Of a DNA stretch of 64,000 nucleotides, positions 32,280 through 41,177 are shown piece after piece (within the stretch, counting starts at the first letter, position 1; each line of letters opens with the position of its first letter). The stretch is from an uncultured bacterium (GTDB lineage Bacteria > Pseudomonadota > Alphaproteobacteria > Sphingomonadales > Sphingomonadaceae). The stretch is taken from contig CALOGB020000129.1 of the NCBI GenBank assembly GCA_942636505.2, positions 62,001 through 126,000 on the forward strand, written 5' to 3'. Position numbers and translations under genes: made by a program. The notes under the pieces are model-generated. The model had not been told where the DNA came from. It saw only the letters and a list, made by a program, of their open reading frames with translations, and made no database searches.

Positions 32280-35200
32280 TTAGAAGTTGATCCTCACGCC
32301 GACGTTGCCGGCATAGGATCGTTGTTGCGAGGACAACACGCCGGTTCCCGTGGCGTAAAGGACCAGCGCCGAGGCCAGCGGCAGTTGGAGTCCGGCCTTG
32401 CCGACGAACGCGCTTTGCGAAGGTCGAGCGCCGGCCATCGTGAACGACGGATCGGCCAGCGCGACGAAATCGACTCCGATGTCGCGGTCGCGGCGGAACT
32501 CGTGGAGGTAGCTCGCCTCGATCATCGGCCGCAGCGCGAGGCCGTTCCCGAACGGCACGCTGCCATCCATCCGCAACCCGACATTGACCGGGAGCGACGT
32601 CGTGGTCTGCTTGCCCGCCTGCAACGCCAGCACGCTGCCGCGCTCCGCGAACGCATCGGTGTAGAGACGCGCATATTCCACCGCGACGAACGGCGTCAGG
32701 TCGAACGACTGGACTGCGATACGCTGACCGATTTCGCCGCGCAGGCGCAACTCCGCGGCGTGGTACCGTGCGATTTCGGTTTCGCTGGCGACGCTGCCGA
32801 TCCCGCCCGCAGTCCGCGTCGTACGGATCGCATAATGGCCATAGCCCAGCGACCCGCGGACATACGTGCCCGTCGGTAGCGCATACGAGGTGTAGGCCGA
32901 GACGTGATAGCTCGACGCCCTGCCCTTGGTCGCGCGCGCCGCGGTGTTGAAGCGGGTGTCGAGCCCGCCCGCGACGAAACCGGCACGCCACCCGGTCGAG
33001 ACCTCGCCGTCGAGCCCGATCAGCCCGCCCCAGCTGTTGCTGCGGCGATCGACCGTACCGTCGGCGTCCCGGCCATCAGTCCATTCACGACCACCCAGCG
33101 GTCCGCCCCAGAGGTGCATCTGGGTGTCGGTCAGGACCGCACGCTGCTGATCGGTCACGGCATCGCCGAATACCCGCCCGGCAAACAAGGCCGCGCTGTT
33201 CGCGTCGGCAAGGCCTTCACCCGACAGGGTGTCGAGCGCTGCAGTACCCGTCGCTGCCGAGCCCTGGCCCGTGGCGTAGACCGTGTTGAGCAACGTTGCC
33301 GCACCGGCACCGCTCGCCAACGACACCGCGCTGGTCAGCGCCGCTGCGACGCGTTGCTGGTTCGCGGTCACCCCGAGTGCGCGATAGTTGATATCGGTCC
33401 GGTTGAGGTTCAGGCTTGCCGCCGTCGTCGAATAGTCGAGCACGCCGCGCAGGTTGGTGGGCACGCCCGTGACGCTCGCGAAGCTGCCCGACACTCCACC
33501 GGCTGCCGTGACCAAAGTGATGCGCGTGACCGGTAGCGTGCCGACCGAGCCCTGGACGCGCACCGTGCCGTCGAGCTTTGCCGCGCCGGAAACGACCGTG
33601 CGGCTTGCAAGCGTAGGCGATACCGTCTGCACTAGCGTCGCACCGCTGGCGAGCGTGAGCGGACCGTTGATCGTCAGCGTGCCGGGCGTGGTTCCCATGC
33701 CCGGTACCAGCGTGCCGCCGCTGTTGACCGTGACGGCGCCCGTGCTGCCCGTGCCACCAAAGACTGCGCCGGTGTTGACGGTGGTCGCCGAGACGATCGA
33801 GCCGGTGACGGCAAGCGTTCCGCCATTGACGATCGTCGGGCCGGCATAGCTGTTCTTCCCGGTCAGGGTCAGGCTGCCGGTGCCATTTTTGGTCAGCCCG
33901 CCGGTTCCGCCGATATCGTTGCCCCAGCTGTCGGTGGCCGCATAGCCACCTTGCGCGGCGTCCATCGTCACCGCGACCTGACCGTTGAACGCGCCATAGC
34001 CGTCGTTCGCGGCATAGAGGTTCAGCTGGCCCCATCCGTCCAGCGTGTTGCCGGTAAGCACGGGGTAGCCCGAGGGGAGGGCGGTGGTCGCGAGGATCTC
34101 GGTCCGCTGTGCATCGGTCAGATACCCGAACCGCGTCAGCAGCAGCACTTGCGCCTGCACCGGCACGTCCGCGGCCGTCATCGCCTTGACCGGACCGACC
34201 GGCGCGAAGCCGTAGGTCATCTCGGCAAGGTACGTCGCCTTGTTCTGTGCGACGTTGGCATACGGATCGGCTGCGGTTGCGCCCGACGCGTTGGCAGCGG
34301 CGATGCATGCCGTCACCGTCGCGGTGCCGCAGGCGGACGCCAGATAAGACTGGGTCTGGGTATAGGCCTGGTAGACCGCATACGCGCTGGCGTTGGCGGG
34401 GTTGGTCCAGTCGAGGCGATTGCCCTTCGCGTCATACAAGGCCGCATAGATGTTGGTCGCCGACAGCGCCGTCGCCTCGATCCGGGCACCCATGATGTCG
34501 AGCGGCGAATGCATCCCGGCGAGGATGCGGTTGGTGCCGAGGTCCGCCGCGCGCGCGAGCAATTCCTGGCCTTGCTGCGGGATCAGGAACGCCGTGCCCA
34601 GCGCCTGCAGCATGCCCGAATTGGTATGCCCGCTCGGATAGGCGCCGTCTGCATAGGGGTTGGACGAGTTGATGATCTGCAGCATCGGCGTCGGTACGTT
34701 GACGTCGGTCGTCACGCGGTACGGTCGCGGCGAGGCACCGATGCCGGGCACATATTCGCCGACCTTGAACGTCGCCGCGGTGAACTTGCCGGCGGAATCG
34801 AACGTGCCGAAATTGGGTGCGGTGATCGGCTTACCGCCATTTGCCGCAACCATGTCCGCCGTCACGACGAACCCGCGGACCCACTGAGTCGTGGAGGCGT
34901 AAGGCGCTGGCGTGGTGAAGCTCGACAAATACGACGGCACGATGATCGCCGCGGTGTCCGCCAGCGTCAGCGCGCCGCGATTGGTGTTGACGTTGTAGTT
35001 GGCGAACCGCGGATCGAGCGGATCGATCGGTGGGTTCTCGCCCTGATACCGCGCGAACGTCCGCTTGGCGGGCTCGGTCGACGAACTGGCGCGGACAGTG
35101 TTGTTGATGAAGGCGACTGCGGCGGCCAGCGGCGTGGCGGTACCGTTGCCGAACTTCTCGGCGCCCGGACTGAAGCTGTTGCCGAGATTGATGTTGGCGA

Positions 35201-35630
35201 CATAGTCCGCGAGCGTCGCGGTCGCGTAGCTGGTCGGGGTAAGCGTGTTCGGCGCCGACCCGCTGGTCGAGGCACCGGCGCCCGCCATGTAAAGATTGGT
35301 CAGCGCGCCGAGGCCATTCAGGATGCTGTAGGCCTGATTGGTGCGATCGTCGTGGATCGCCGCGAGGGTCTGGCTCGGCGTCCGTGCGTTGGTCATCGTG
35401 ACGACGGTCTTGTAGTTCTGCACCATCACTTCGGGATGGTCGCGGATCAGGTTCACATAGCTGTCGAGCAGCTTCGGAACGATGCTGCCGATCGCCGGAT
35501 TGCTCTCGTTGACGTAGTTGACCGGTGGCGATGTCGGGATCGTCTGCGTCGGGATCGTCTGCGCCGCGATCGACAGCGGCGTCAGCATCGTTGCCGACGC
35601 TGCACAGACCATGAATTTACTTAAAGACAC
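32280..35630 (-). CDS. phosphatase PAP2-type passenger fused to an autotransporter beta-domain
   Basis: A protein of about 1116 aa. A signal peptide (start GTG, then SLSKFMVCAASATML to IAAQ) precedes a PAP2/class A acid phosphatase-like domain (about residues 30-460). Its motifs are ASPRPYRV, YPSGHTNSG and RILAGMHSPLDIMG (R-x5-H-x3-D). Next come autotransporter-associated repeats (GTGSLTLTGKNSYAGPTIVN, GGTLAVTG, SGGTLVPGMG) near 570-660. A C-terminal 12-strand autotransporter barrel ends in VGVRINF. The phosphatase should be displayed on the cell surface. I chose GTG at 35630 because AAGGGG stands 6 bases ahead; an ATG 11 codons upstream is less likely. Confidence 0.87.
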   Translation of the reverse strand: MSLSKFMVCAASATMLTPLSIAAQTIPTQTIPTSPPVNYVNESNPAIGSIVPKLLDSYVNLIRDHPEVMVQNYKTVVTMTNARTPSQTLAAIHDDRTNQAYSILNGLGALTNLYMAGAGASTSGSAPNTLTPTSYATATLADYVANINLGNSFSPGAEKFGNGTATPLAAAVAFINNTVRASSSTEPAKRTFARYQGENPPIDPLDPRFANYNVNTNRGALTLADTAAIIVPSYLSSFTTPAPYASTTQWVRGFVVTADMVAANGGKPITAPNFGTFDSAGKFTAATFKVGEYVPGIGASPRPYRVTTDVNVPTPMLQIINSSNPYADGAYPSGHTNSGMLQALGTAFLIPQQGQELLARAADLGTNRILAGMHSPLDIMGARIEATALSATNIYAALYDAKGNRLDWTNPANASAYAVYQAYTQTQSYLASACGTATVTACIAAANASGATAADPYANVAQNKATYLAEMTYGFAPVGPVKAMTAADVPVQAQVLLLTRFGYLTDAQRTEILATTALPSGYPVLTGNTLDGWGQLNLYAANDGYGAFNGQVAVTMDAAQGGYAATDSWGNDIGGTGGLTKNGTGSLTLTGKNSYAGPTIVNGGTLAVTGSIVSATTVNTGAVFGGTGSTGAVTVNSGGTLVPGMGTTPGTLTINGPLTLASGATLVQTVSPTLASRTVVSGAAKLDGTVRVQGSVGTLPVTRITLVTAAGGVSGSFASVTGVPTNLRGVLDYSTTAASLNLNRTDINYRALGVTANQQRVAAALTSAVSLASGAGAATLLNTVYATGQGSAATGTAALDTLSGEGLADANSAALFAGRVFGDAVTDQQRAVLTDTQMHLWGGPLGGREWTDGRDADGTVDRRSNSWGGLIGLDGEVSTGWRAGFVAGGLDTRFNTAARATKGRASSYHVSAYTSYALPTGTYVRGSLGYGHYAIRTTRTAGGIGSVASETEIARYHAAELRLRGEIGQRIAVQSFDLTPFVAVEYARLYTDAFAERGSVLALQAGKQTTTSLPVNVGLRMDGSVPFGNGLALRPMIEASYLHEFRRDRDIGVDFVALADPSFTMAGARPSQSAFVGKAGLQLPLASALVLYATGTGVLSSQQRSYAGNVGVRINF

Positions 35631-35975
35631 ACCATTCCCCTTACGCGTTTCGAAGCGGGACATGGCATCGTGCGGCGACGGTTTTATGCGACTTATGTTG
35701 CAGGTGCGTCATAAAGACGGGGGTCGCGGAATGATCGCATGGGCGGTCAGGTTGCTGGACGATAAGTCCGACATAACGTAAACTGTGTCAGAGCGAAGGC
35801 CGCCAGAGTGGGTGCTTGCGGCGCTCAATTTATCTTTCGCAGTGCGGCGAAAACTGCCCGATGGCATTGGGCGATCGCATCAGACCCTCAACTCATGGCG
35901 GGGTTGGACACGCTAGGATGCCGCGTCAGACAGGTCGCGAATGCGTGACCCCTGTCTCGCCGCGACCGTTGCGCC
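35631..35975. other. spacer between helicase end and autotransporter start
   Basis: No credible gene is seen. The right-hand end of the spacer (near 35930-35960) holds a second short inverted repeat, AGACAGG and CCTGTCT across 16 bp. The left-hand part must contain the autotransporter promoter on the minus strand. I could not assign -35 and -10 boxes. Confidence 0.4.
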
Positions 35976-36007
35976 GTTCGACGAGGGGCATCGCACCCTC
36001 GTCGAAC
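35976..36007 (-). terminator. 12-bp-stem hairpin after the RNA helicase gene
   Basis: GTTCGACGAGGG and CCCTCGTCGAAC form a perfect stem with an 8-base loop, 12 bp after the helicase stop. There is no T run on either side; the high stability suggests a terminator or 3'-end protector. Confidence 0.65.
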
Positions 36008-36019
36008 AATGCACCGCTA

Positions 36020-37309
36020 TCAGGCGGCCTTTGCGGCCATCCGTGCGGCCAGCTTTTCTTCCTCGGTCCAGACCTTCCGCTCGCGCGGTGCCTTCGCCGG
36101 CTTGGCCTGCTTGACCGGGCCGCCACCCAGCACGGGGGCGCGCTTGGTCGAATGGCGTGCCACTTCGCAATGCCATTCGTGATCGTCCTGGACGGTCAAG
36201 GTGCGACCGATCTCGCGCTCGACGTCGTGCAGCCAGGCACGCTGTTCGGCATCGCACAGCGTGATCGCGAACCCGCTGCGACCGGCGCGACCGGTGCGGC
36301 CGATCCGGTGGACATAGCTTTCCGGGAGGCTGGGCAGGTCGTGGTTGAATACGTGCGTCACGGTGTCGACGTCGATCCCGCGCGCGGCGATATCGGTCGC
36401 GACGAGCACCTGGACGGTACCGGCGCGGAAGGCGTCGAGCGCACGCTCGCGCTGGCCCTGCGACTTGTTGCCGTGGAGCGCCTCGGCGGTGATGCCGGCC
36501 TCGCCGATGAACGCGCAGACGTCGTTGGCGATGTTCTTCTGCAACGTGAAGACGACTGCCTGGCCCATGTCGGGGGTCTTGAGCAGTGCCAGCAACGCCG
36601 CTTTCTTGTCGGTCGCATCGAGGAACATCACCGACTGGTCGATCCGGTCGACGGTGGTCGACGGCGGGGCGATCTCGACCTTCGCCGGATCACGCAACAG
36701 GCTCTCGGCCAGCGCGGCGATTGATTTCGGCATGGTCGCCGAGAACAACAACGTGTGGCGATCCGTCGGCAGCGTCGCGACGAGCCGCTCGATCGGCTTG
36801 GCAAAGCCCATGTCGAGCATCTGGTCGGCTTCGTCGAGCACGAGCGCCTCGAGCTGCGACAGGTCGCAGAGTCCCTGATCGACCAGATCGAGCAGGCGAC
36901 CCGGTGCGGCGACGATGATGTCGACCCCGGCTTCGAGCGCCTTGACCTGATGGAACTGGCTGACGCCGCCGAAGATCGTCATCACGCTCGGCTTCAGATG
37001 GCGACCGAAGCTCTCGAACCCGGCGGCGATCTGCGACACGAGTTCACGCGTCGGCGCGAGTACCAGGATGCGCGCGCCGCCCTTGGGTGCAGGGCGGGGG
37101 TCGGCAGCGAGGCGGTGGAGCAACGGCAGCGCGAAGGCGGCGGTCTTGCCCGTGCCAGTTTGCGCCATGCCGAGCATGTCGCGCCCCTGCAGCAACATCG
37201 GGATCGATTGCGCTTGGATCGGGGTGGGGTGGGCATAGCCTTCCTCAGCTAGCGCCTGCAGCAAAAACGGCGCCAGGGAGAGATCGGCAAAGGTCATGGT
37301 CATGGTCAC
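36020..37309 (-). CDS. DEAD-box ATP-dependent RNA helicase
   Basis: A 429-aa DEAD-box helicase, RhlE-like in size. It shows the Q motif (PTPIQAQSIP), Walker A AQTGTGKT, PTREL, DEAD in VLDEADQMLDMGF, SATM, and in the second domain DIAARGIDVDTV and HRIGRTGRAG. A short basic, Ala/Lys-rich tail follows (KAPRERKVWTEEEKLAARMA). It remodels RNA duplexes, probably in ribosome assembly or mRNA decay. The GTG at 37307-37309 lies 6 bases after GGAGG and is my preferred start; ATGs at 37303 and 37297 follow in frame. It is a single gene with its own terminator. Confidence 0.93.
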   Translation of the reverse strand: MTMTMTFADLSLAPFLLQALAEEGYAHPTPIQAQSIPMLLQGRDMLGMAQTGTGKTAAFALPLLHRLAADPRPAPKGGARILVLAPTRELVSQIAAGFESFGRHLKPSVMTIFGGVSQFHQVKALEAGVDIIVAAPGRLLDLVDQGLCDLSQLEALVLDEADQMLDMGFAKPIERLVATLPTDRHTLLFSATMPKSIAALAESLLRDPAKVEIAPPSTTVDRIDQSVMFLDATDKKAALLALLKTPDMGQAVVFTLQKNIANDVCAFIGEAGITAEALHGNKSQGQRERALDAFRAGTVQVLVATDIAARGIDVDTVTHVFNHDLPSLPESYVHRIGRTGRAGRSGFAITLCDAEQRAWLHDVEREIGRTLTVQDDHEWHCEVARHSTKRAPVLGGGPVKQAKPAKAPRERKVWTEEEKLAARMAAKAA

Positions 37310-37456
37310 GCGGCGCCTCCAGCGCTGAGCTAAACTGCGCCTGGTAGGCAAGCATCTTGTAAGCGCGGGCTGGTAGGTGCGATGCTGCACTGCGTCAATG
37401 TGGAAAGCGAGACGCGGGCGGTTGCGGCGAAGCACGGCCCGAACCAGACCCGGGCG

Positions 37457-38407
37457 TCACCGGTCGGGTTGCTGATCCCTCCAGATCCAGCGCAGCACGT
37501 TAGGCAGGATCGATCCGCCATCGGCATCCGAATGCGTACCCTCGGTCCAGGCATGGTTGATGGCGTACCGCGGCCCCGCGTGCTTTTCCGCGTCCGCATG
37601 CGCATTGGCCCATTCGAGCGCTTTCAGCATCTGCTGGTTCGCAAGGAACCAGTTGCCGTGTTCGTTATCCAGGTCGTTGCGTCCGTCCTGAAGAAAGACG
37701 CGCAAGGGGCGGATCGCGCTCTTCCGGATCAGGCCAGGATAGGTATCCCCGCCATAGGCCAGCGGCGTTCCGTCCGGACCGAGTTTCAGGCCGATCGAGG
37801 TATAGCTGCCGATGAAGCTTATCACGTTGCCGAACGCGTCCGGATGGCGCCATGCGACCGTCCATGCGGCGATCGCACCACTCGACGTGCCACCGATCGC
37901 GCGCCGCTTCGGATCCGCCGAAAACCGCCATCGCCGCGCCACGGCGGGTAGCAACTCGTCCAACGTCATGCGGGCATAGGCGTCGGAAACCGCGTCATAC
38001 TCCTCGGGCCGATGATCCGGGTTCTGCATGCCGAGCGTATCGGGATACCGGGCGGAGACATTCCCCGGCGTGACGAACACGCCCAGCGTCTGCGGAATGG
38101 CCTTCTGCTCGATCAACGTATCGAGAACCGCGGGAAGCTTCAGCGACCCTTCCGGATTGACCGCGCGCTGGCCATCCTGGAACAGCAGCAGATTGGGCGG
38201 CCTCGACGCGTCGTAGCCCGCTGGCACATACACCCAATAGCGCCTGACCGTGCCCGGATAGACTTTGGAGTGAAGCTCGAACGGGCCCTCGACCCTGCCG
38301 TGGGTCAACGAAGTTCTCGCCACGGCGTCGGCCAGCCTGACGGCAGCTACCGACGTGGTACCCGATGCCAGCGCCAGCAACATCGTCGCCATGATGATCG
38401 TCCGCAT
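37457..38407 (-). CDS. secreted esterase-family (enterochelin-esterase-like) hydrolase
   Basis: A 316-aa alpha/beta hydrolase of the esterase D/enterochelin esterase group. A signal peptide (MRTIIMATMLLALASG to SVAA) shows export. The core contains RYWVYVPAGYDASRPPNLLL, GVFVTPGNV, the nucleophile motif GTSSG in AIGGTSSGAIAAW, and a late GTHSDADGG with the likely catalytic His. It resembles carbohydrate esterase family 1-type enzymes, for example feruloyl or acetyl esterases acting on plant polysaccharides. The GH43-like gene nearby on the same strand suggests a role in plant glycan use. It stands alone, 147 bp from the helicase start. Confidence 0.82.
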   Translation of the reverse strand: MRTIIMATMLLALASGTTSVAAVRLADAVARTSLTHGRVEGPFELHSKVYPGTVRRYWVYVPAGYDASRPPNLLLFQDGQRAVNPEGSLKLPAVLDTLIEQKAIPQTLGVFVTPGNVSARYPDTLGMQNPDHRPEEYDAVSDAYARMTLDELLPAVARRWRFSADPKRRAIGGTSSGAIAAWTVAWRHPDAFGNVISFIGSYTSIGLKLGPDGTPLAYGGDTYPGLIRKSAIRPLRVFLQDGRNDLDNEHGNWFLANQQMLKALEWANAHADAEKHAGPRYAINHAWTEGTHSDADGGSILPNVLRWIWRDQQPDR

Positions 38408-38640
38408 CGCCGTTCCCCAATCGTCGCAAGGGTCCTACCACAGGAGGATCGGCAAGATCGACGGGGCAATCGATAGCGCGCTCGGACCTCTGCCACACTC
38501 GTCGCGGTAGCGTAGCGTCGGCATATGCTTTGTTGGGATTGGCGAAGGCGGTCTTCCCGACCGACGCGGCGCCGAGGAACGCCAGTCCAAGCACCGCATC
38601 ATACCATCAATTTACATCGCCGCTACTTGGGGATCGGTGC
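38408..38640. other. spacer upstream of the esterase gene
   Basis: No gene is supported here. The stretch holds the probable promoter of the esterase on the minus strand and, at its right end, the sequence leading into the dehydrogenase remnant. Confidence 0.35.
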
Positions 38641-38780
38641 ACGTACGCCAATGACAGTCGCGCGAGGTTCGTGGACCTGCTCGACGCGATCGTAGCGAAC
38701 GGGATCACGCCGGTCGTCGAGCGAGCCCTCGCCTTCGACAACGCGCCGGGCATCTCGGCAAGGTGATGATCGCGTTCTGA
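38641..38780 (+). pseudogene. 3' remnant of a zinc-binding (MDR) alcohol dehydrogenase
   Basis: In one frame the translation reads DLLDAIVANGITPVVERALA followed by FDNAPG, the usual late region of MDR alcohol dehydrogenases or quinone reductases, and then stops at 38764-38766. In another frame the next bases read HLGKVMIAF and stop at 38780; this is the usual C-terminus of the same family. A deletion between the two has removed the 10-15 residues that normally join them and shifted the frame. The N-terminal three quarters of the gene are missing. This is a decayed gene, not a short functional one. Confidence 0.7.
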
Positions 38781-38799
38781 CCGTGCCTAGTCGCCGGCA

Positions 38800-39759
38800 T
38801 CACGCGATCCTGTCGGCAAAGGCGCGAGGCACGCGAACGACCGTGCCGTGGCGCGCGTTCTCGGGAAACCGGATGCGCGCGCTTTCGTCGGTCCAGTGGA
38901 CGAAGTCCGTGGTCGAGGCGCCACCGAAGCGATGCTGCTCGTAAACGTCGTAATAGACCATGTAGCGGTCGCCGAGCCGTATCGCCGTCGGTCCCTCCGT
39001 CATCGGTTTGGTGAACGGCGCGCTGACCGGCCCGAACGGACCGGTCGGCGAGGCCGCGGACCGGCTCACCAGCCACCGCCGCGTTTCCGTGTCGTGCGTC
39101 TCGTCCTTGTAGATCAGCCGCAATCCGCCGTCGGCCAGCTTCAGCCAGGTGAAGTCGATCGAGTCGGTACCGGGATCGAACAACAACTTGGTCGGCGTGA
39201 ACGTACGGAAATCCCTGGTACGCGTATAATAAGGACGCAGCTTGATCCCCGCGAACTTTTCGCCCGCAGTCGCCCCGAAACGGCCATCGATGCTGCTCGA
39301 CCACATGATGACGAAGTCGCCCCGCGCGCGATCGTAGATCGCCTCGGGCGCCCAGCTGTTACGGACGCCGACAAAGCCTTTCATCACCGGAATGGTCTGT
39401 TGCGGCGACCAGTGCATCAGGTCGCGCGATGTGGCGTGACCGATGACGGGGCCGAACCAATCGCTCGTCCAGACGAGATGCCAGAGCCCATCCGGTCCCT
39501 GCACCAGGTTGGGATCGCGCATCAGCCTGTTCTCGCCGACCATCGGCGTCAGGAAGCCACGACCATTGCCCAGCGCGCGAAAGACATACCCATCGTCGCT
39601 GCTGGCGAGCTTGAGCCCCTCGCGACCCTCATCCTTGTCGGTGAAATAGCTCAGCAGGAACACGTCGTCGGGTGCGGCACGCGCGGAGACGGGCAGGGCG
39701 GCGCACCCGATCGCCGCACCGATACCGGCAATAGCCGTACGCCGGTCGATGAAGTCCAT
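38800..39759 (-). CDS. GH43-like five-bladed propeller protein, exported
   Basis: A 319-aa protein with an N-terminal export signal that has a twin-Arg (MDFIDRRTAIAGIGAAIGCA), so the Tat route is possible. The rest is a beta-propeller of the GH43/32/62 type: LSYFTDKDEGREGLKLASSD, MRDPNLVQGPDGLWHLVWTS, NSWAPEAIYDRARGDFVIMW and EGPTAIRLGDRYMVYYD. The repeating blade pattern and the Glu in EGPTA fit an arabinosidase- or xylosidase-like enzyme, but the catalytic trio is not certain. I use the ATG at 39757-39759, 8 bases after GGAG; an upstream TTG is unlikely. Next to the esterase it suggests plant polysaccharide breakdown. Confidence 0.78.
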   Translation of the reverse strand: MDFIDRRTAIAGIGAAIGCAALPVSARAAPDDVFLLSYFTDKDEGREGLKLASSDDGYVFRALGNGRGFLTPMVGENRLMRDPNLVQGPDGLWHLVWTSDWFGPVIGHATSRDLMHWSPQQTIPVMKGFVGVRNSWAPEAIYDRARGDFVIMWSSSIDGRFGATAGEKFAGIKLRPYYTRTRDFRTFTPTKLLFDPGTDSIDFTWLKLADGGLRLIYKDETHDTETRRWLVSRSAASPTGPFGPVSAPFTKPMTEGPTAIRLGDRYMVYYDVYEQHRFGGASTTDFVHWTDESARIRFPENARHGTVVRVPRAFADRIA

Positions 39760-39879
39760 GGTCGAATGCTCCAATACGGCGCACGCGCCCGAGTTCAGCG
39801 ATAAGTGTGACAGCTGGATCGGTCATGTAAAGCACGCAGCATTTGGAGCACCTCGGGGCGGGCATAGCCCTACCGCCGA

Positions 39880-41073
39880 TCACGCCCGCATTGCGTACTG
39901 GCGGCAATGTTCCAGATATCCCGCCTCATGGCTTCCCGCCAATGACACGACGCTCTTCCACAGCCAGTTCGGCGCATCGATCGTGCCGCGACGGTCTGCA
40001 TCGAGCACGCTCGCCCATTCGTGGCGCGTGTCCGTATCCATCTGGCGTGCGTGCGCCTTGCCGACAACGAAGGCGAGATACCGCGCCGCCTTTACGGCCT
40101 GTCCCGCGCTGAACTGCTCGACCTCCAGCTTCAGGTCCTGCGGCGACAATTCGCGAACGAACAGCGTCCGATCGAGCGCACGCGCCGCGACCATCCGGCT
40201 ACCGAGGTGAGGAGACAGCGCGCGTGCAGCCTCGACGACGCGGGCCGCCTGGTCGGTCGGCATCTTCGCACCCTTTGCGGCAGGCGCGATCGGTGTCGTC
40301 GCTTCCTTCAAGTCGATCAGCGCATAGTCGGACCGCCCCTTCGCGTTCTTCAGCCCGACCAGTGCCGCAAACCGCAACAGCCCGAGCGAACTGCATCCCT
40401 TCATCCAGTAGGCGGCGTCGACCAGCCGGACGGTCCGGTCCCGGTCCTTCGCGTCGAGCGAGAGAACCAGCGCTGCGACGTCCGGCTCGGTGACCAGTTC
40501 GGCGAGCGCGTCTCGTTCGGATTGCTCCAGCGGCCAGAACTTGTCGCCGAGCGGGATCATCGGCTCCTGCGTCGCGAACCGCTCCTTGGCGAGATGCCGC
40601 CAGCGCCGTCCCAGTGCGCGGCGTTTGACGCTGCGAACCGCCTCGGGCTCGGGGCCGGCATCGTTGCTCGCGGGATCGGCCATCGCGCTGGCATAGCCGG
40701 TGACCATCTCCTCGATCATGTGCGCGGTCGTCACGCCGGGCAGGTCGGAGCCTCGCGCGGCGGTCGCGAGCGACAGGCCGAGGCGGATCAGGTCGTGCGC
40801 CGGGTTGCCGATCACCGCCTGGTCAAGGTCGCGGATTTGGATCGCGATCCGCCCGCCACCATCGTTGATCGGGCCGAGGTTACCGAGATGGCAGTCCCCG
40901 CAGATCCAGATCGCCGGCCCCTGCGGAACGCGTCGCGACGCTGGCGACTCGTCGAGCCATTCGTAGAACTTGGCCGTGTTGCCCCTGACATAGGCATGGG
41001 TCGAGCGCGCCATCTTCAGCTGGCGCTTGGCGGCCAGGATAGCCGGTCGCTCGGCCAGTGTCGGTTTCGTCAT
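39880..41073 (-). CDS. DUF2252 family protein
   Basis: A 397-aa protein of the DUF2252 family. The segment IWICGDCHLGNLGPIND followed by IQIRDLDQAV resembles the catalytic loop and the DFD-type metal motif of the protein kinase/aminoglycoside phosphotransferase fold, so ATP binding or phosphotransfer is plausible. FYEWLDES and MKGCSSLGLLRFAALVGL are further conserved stretches. Function is not established for the family. It has a perfect 17-bp palindrome 17 bp upstream of its start and lies downstream of the aldo/keto reductase on the same strand. Confidence 0.82.
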   Translation of the reverse strand: MTKPTLAERPAILAAKRQLKMARSTHAYVRGNTAKFYEWLDESPASRRVPQGPAIWICGDCHLGNLGPINDGGGRIAIQIRDLDQAVIGNPAHDLIRLGLSLATAARGSDLPGVTTAHMIEEMVTGYASAMADPASNDAGPEPEAVRSVKRRALGRRWRHLAKERFATQEPMIPLGDKFWPLEQSERDALAELVTEPDVAALVLSLDAKDRDRTVRLVDAAYWMKGCSSLGLLRFAALVGLKNAKGRSDYALIDLKEATTPIAPAAKGAKMPTDQAARVVEAARALSPHLGSRMVAARALDRTLFVRELSPQDLKLEVEQFSAGQAVKAARYLAFVVGKAHARQMDTDTRHEWASVLDADRRGTIDAPNWLWKSVVSLAGSHEAGYLEHCRQYAMRA

Positions 41074-41090
41074 ATCGGTCCTTTGTGCCG

Positions 41091-41107
41091 CGACGGACGG
41101 TCCGTCG
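41091..41107. promoter_or_regulatory. 17-bp perfect palindrome before the DUF2252 gene
   Basis: CGACGGACGGTCCGTCG has 8-bp arms and one central base. It ends 17 bp before the ATG of the DUF2252 gene. It could be an operator for that gene or, as a hairpin, the 3' end of the aldo/keto reductase transcript. Confidence 0.45.
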
Positions 41108-41177
41108 GGCAGAATATGCGCGTTACGCTCGGTGGACTTGATGCGGCCAGCTCAACGGTAGCCGGCCGCCGAAGCGC

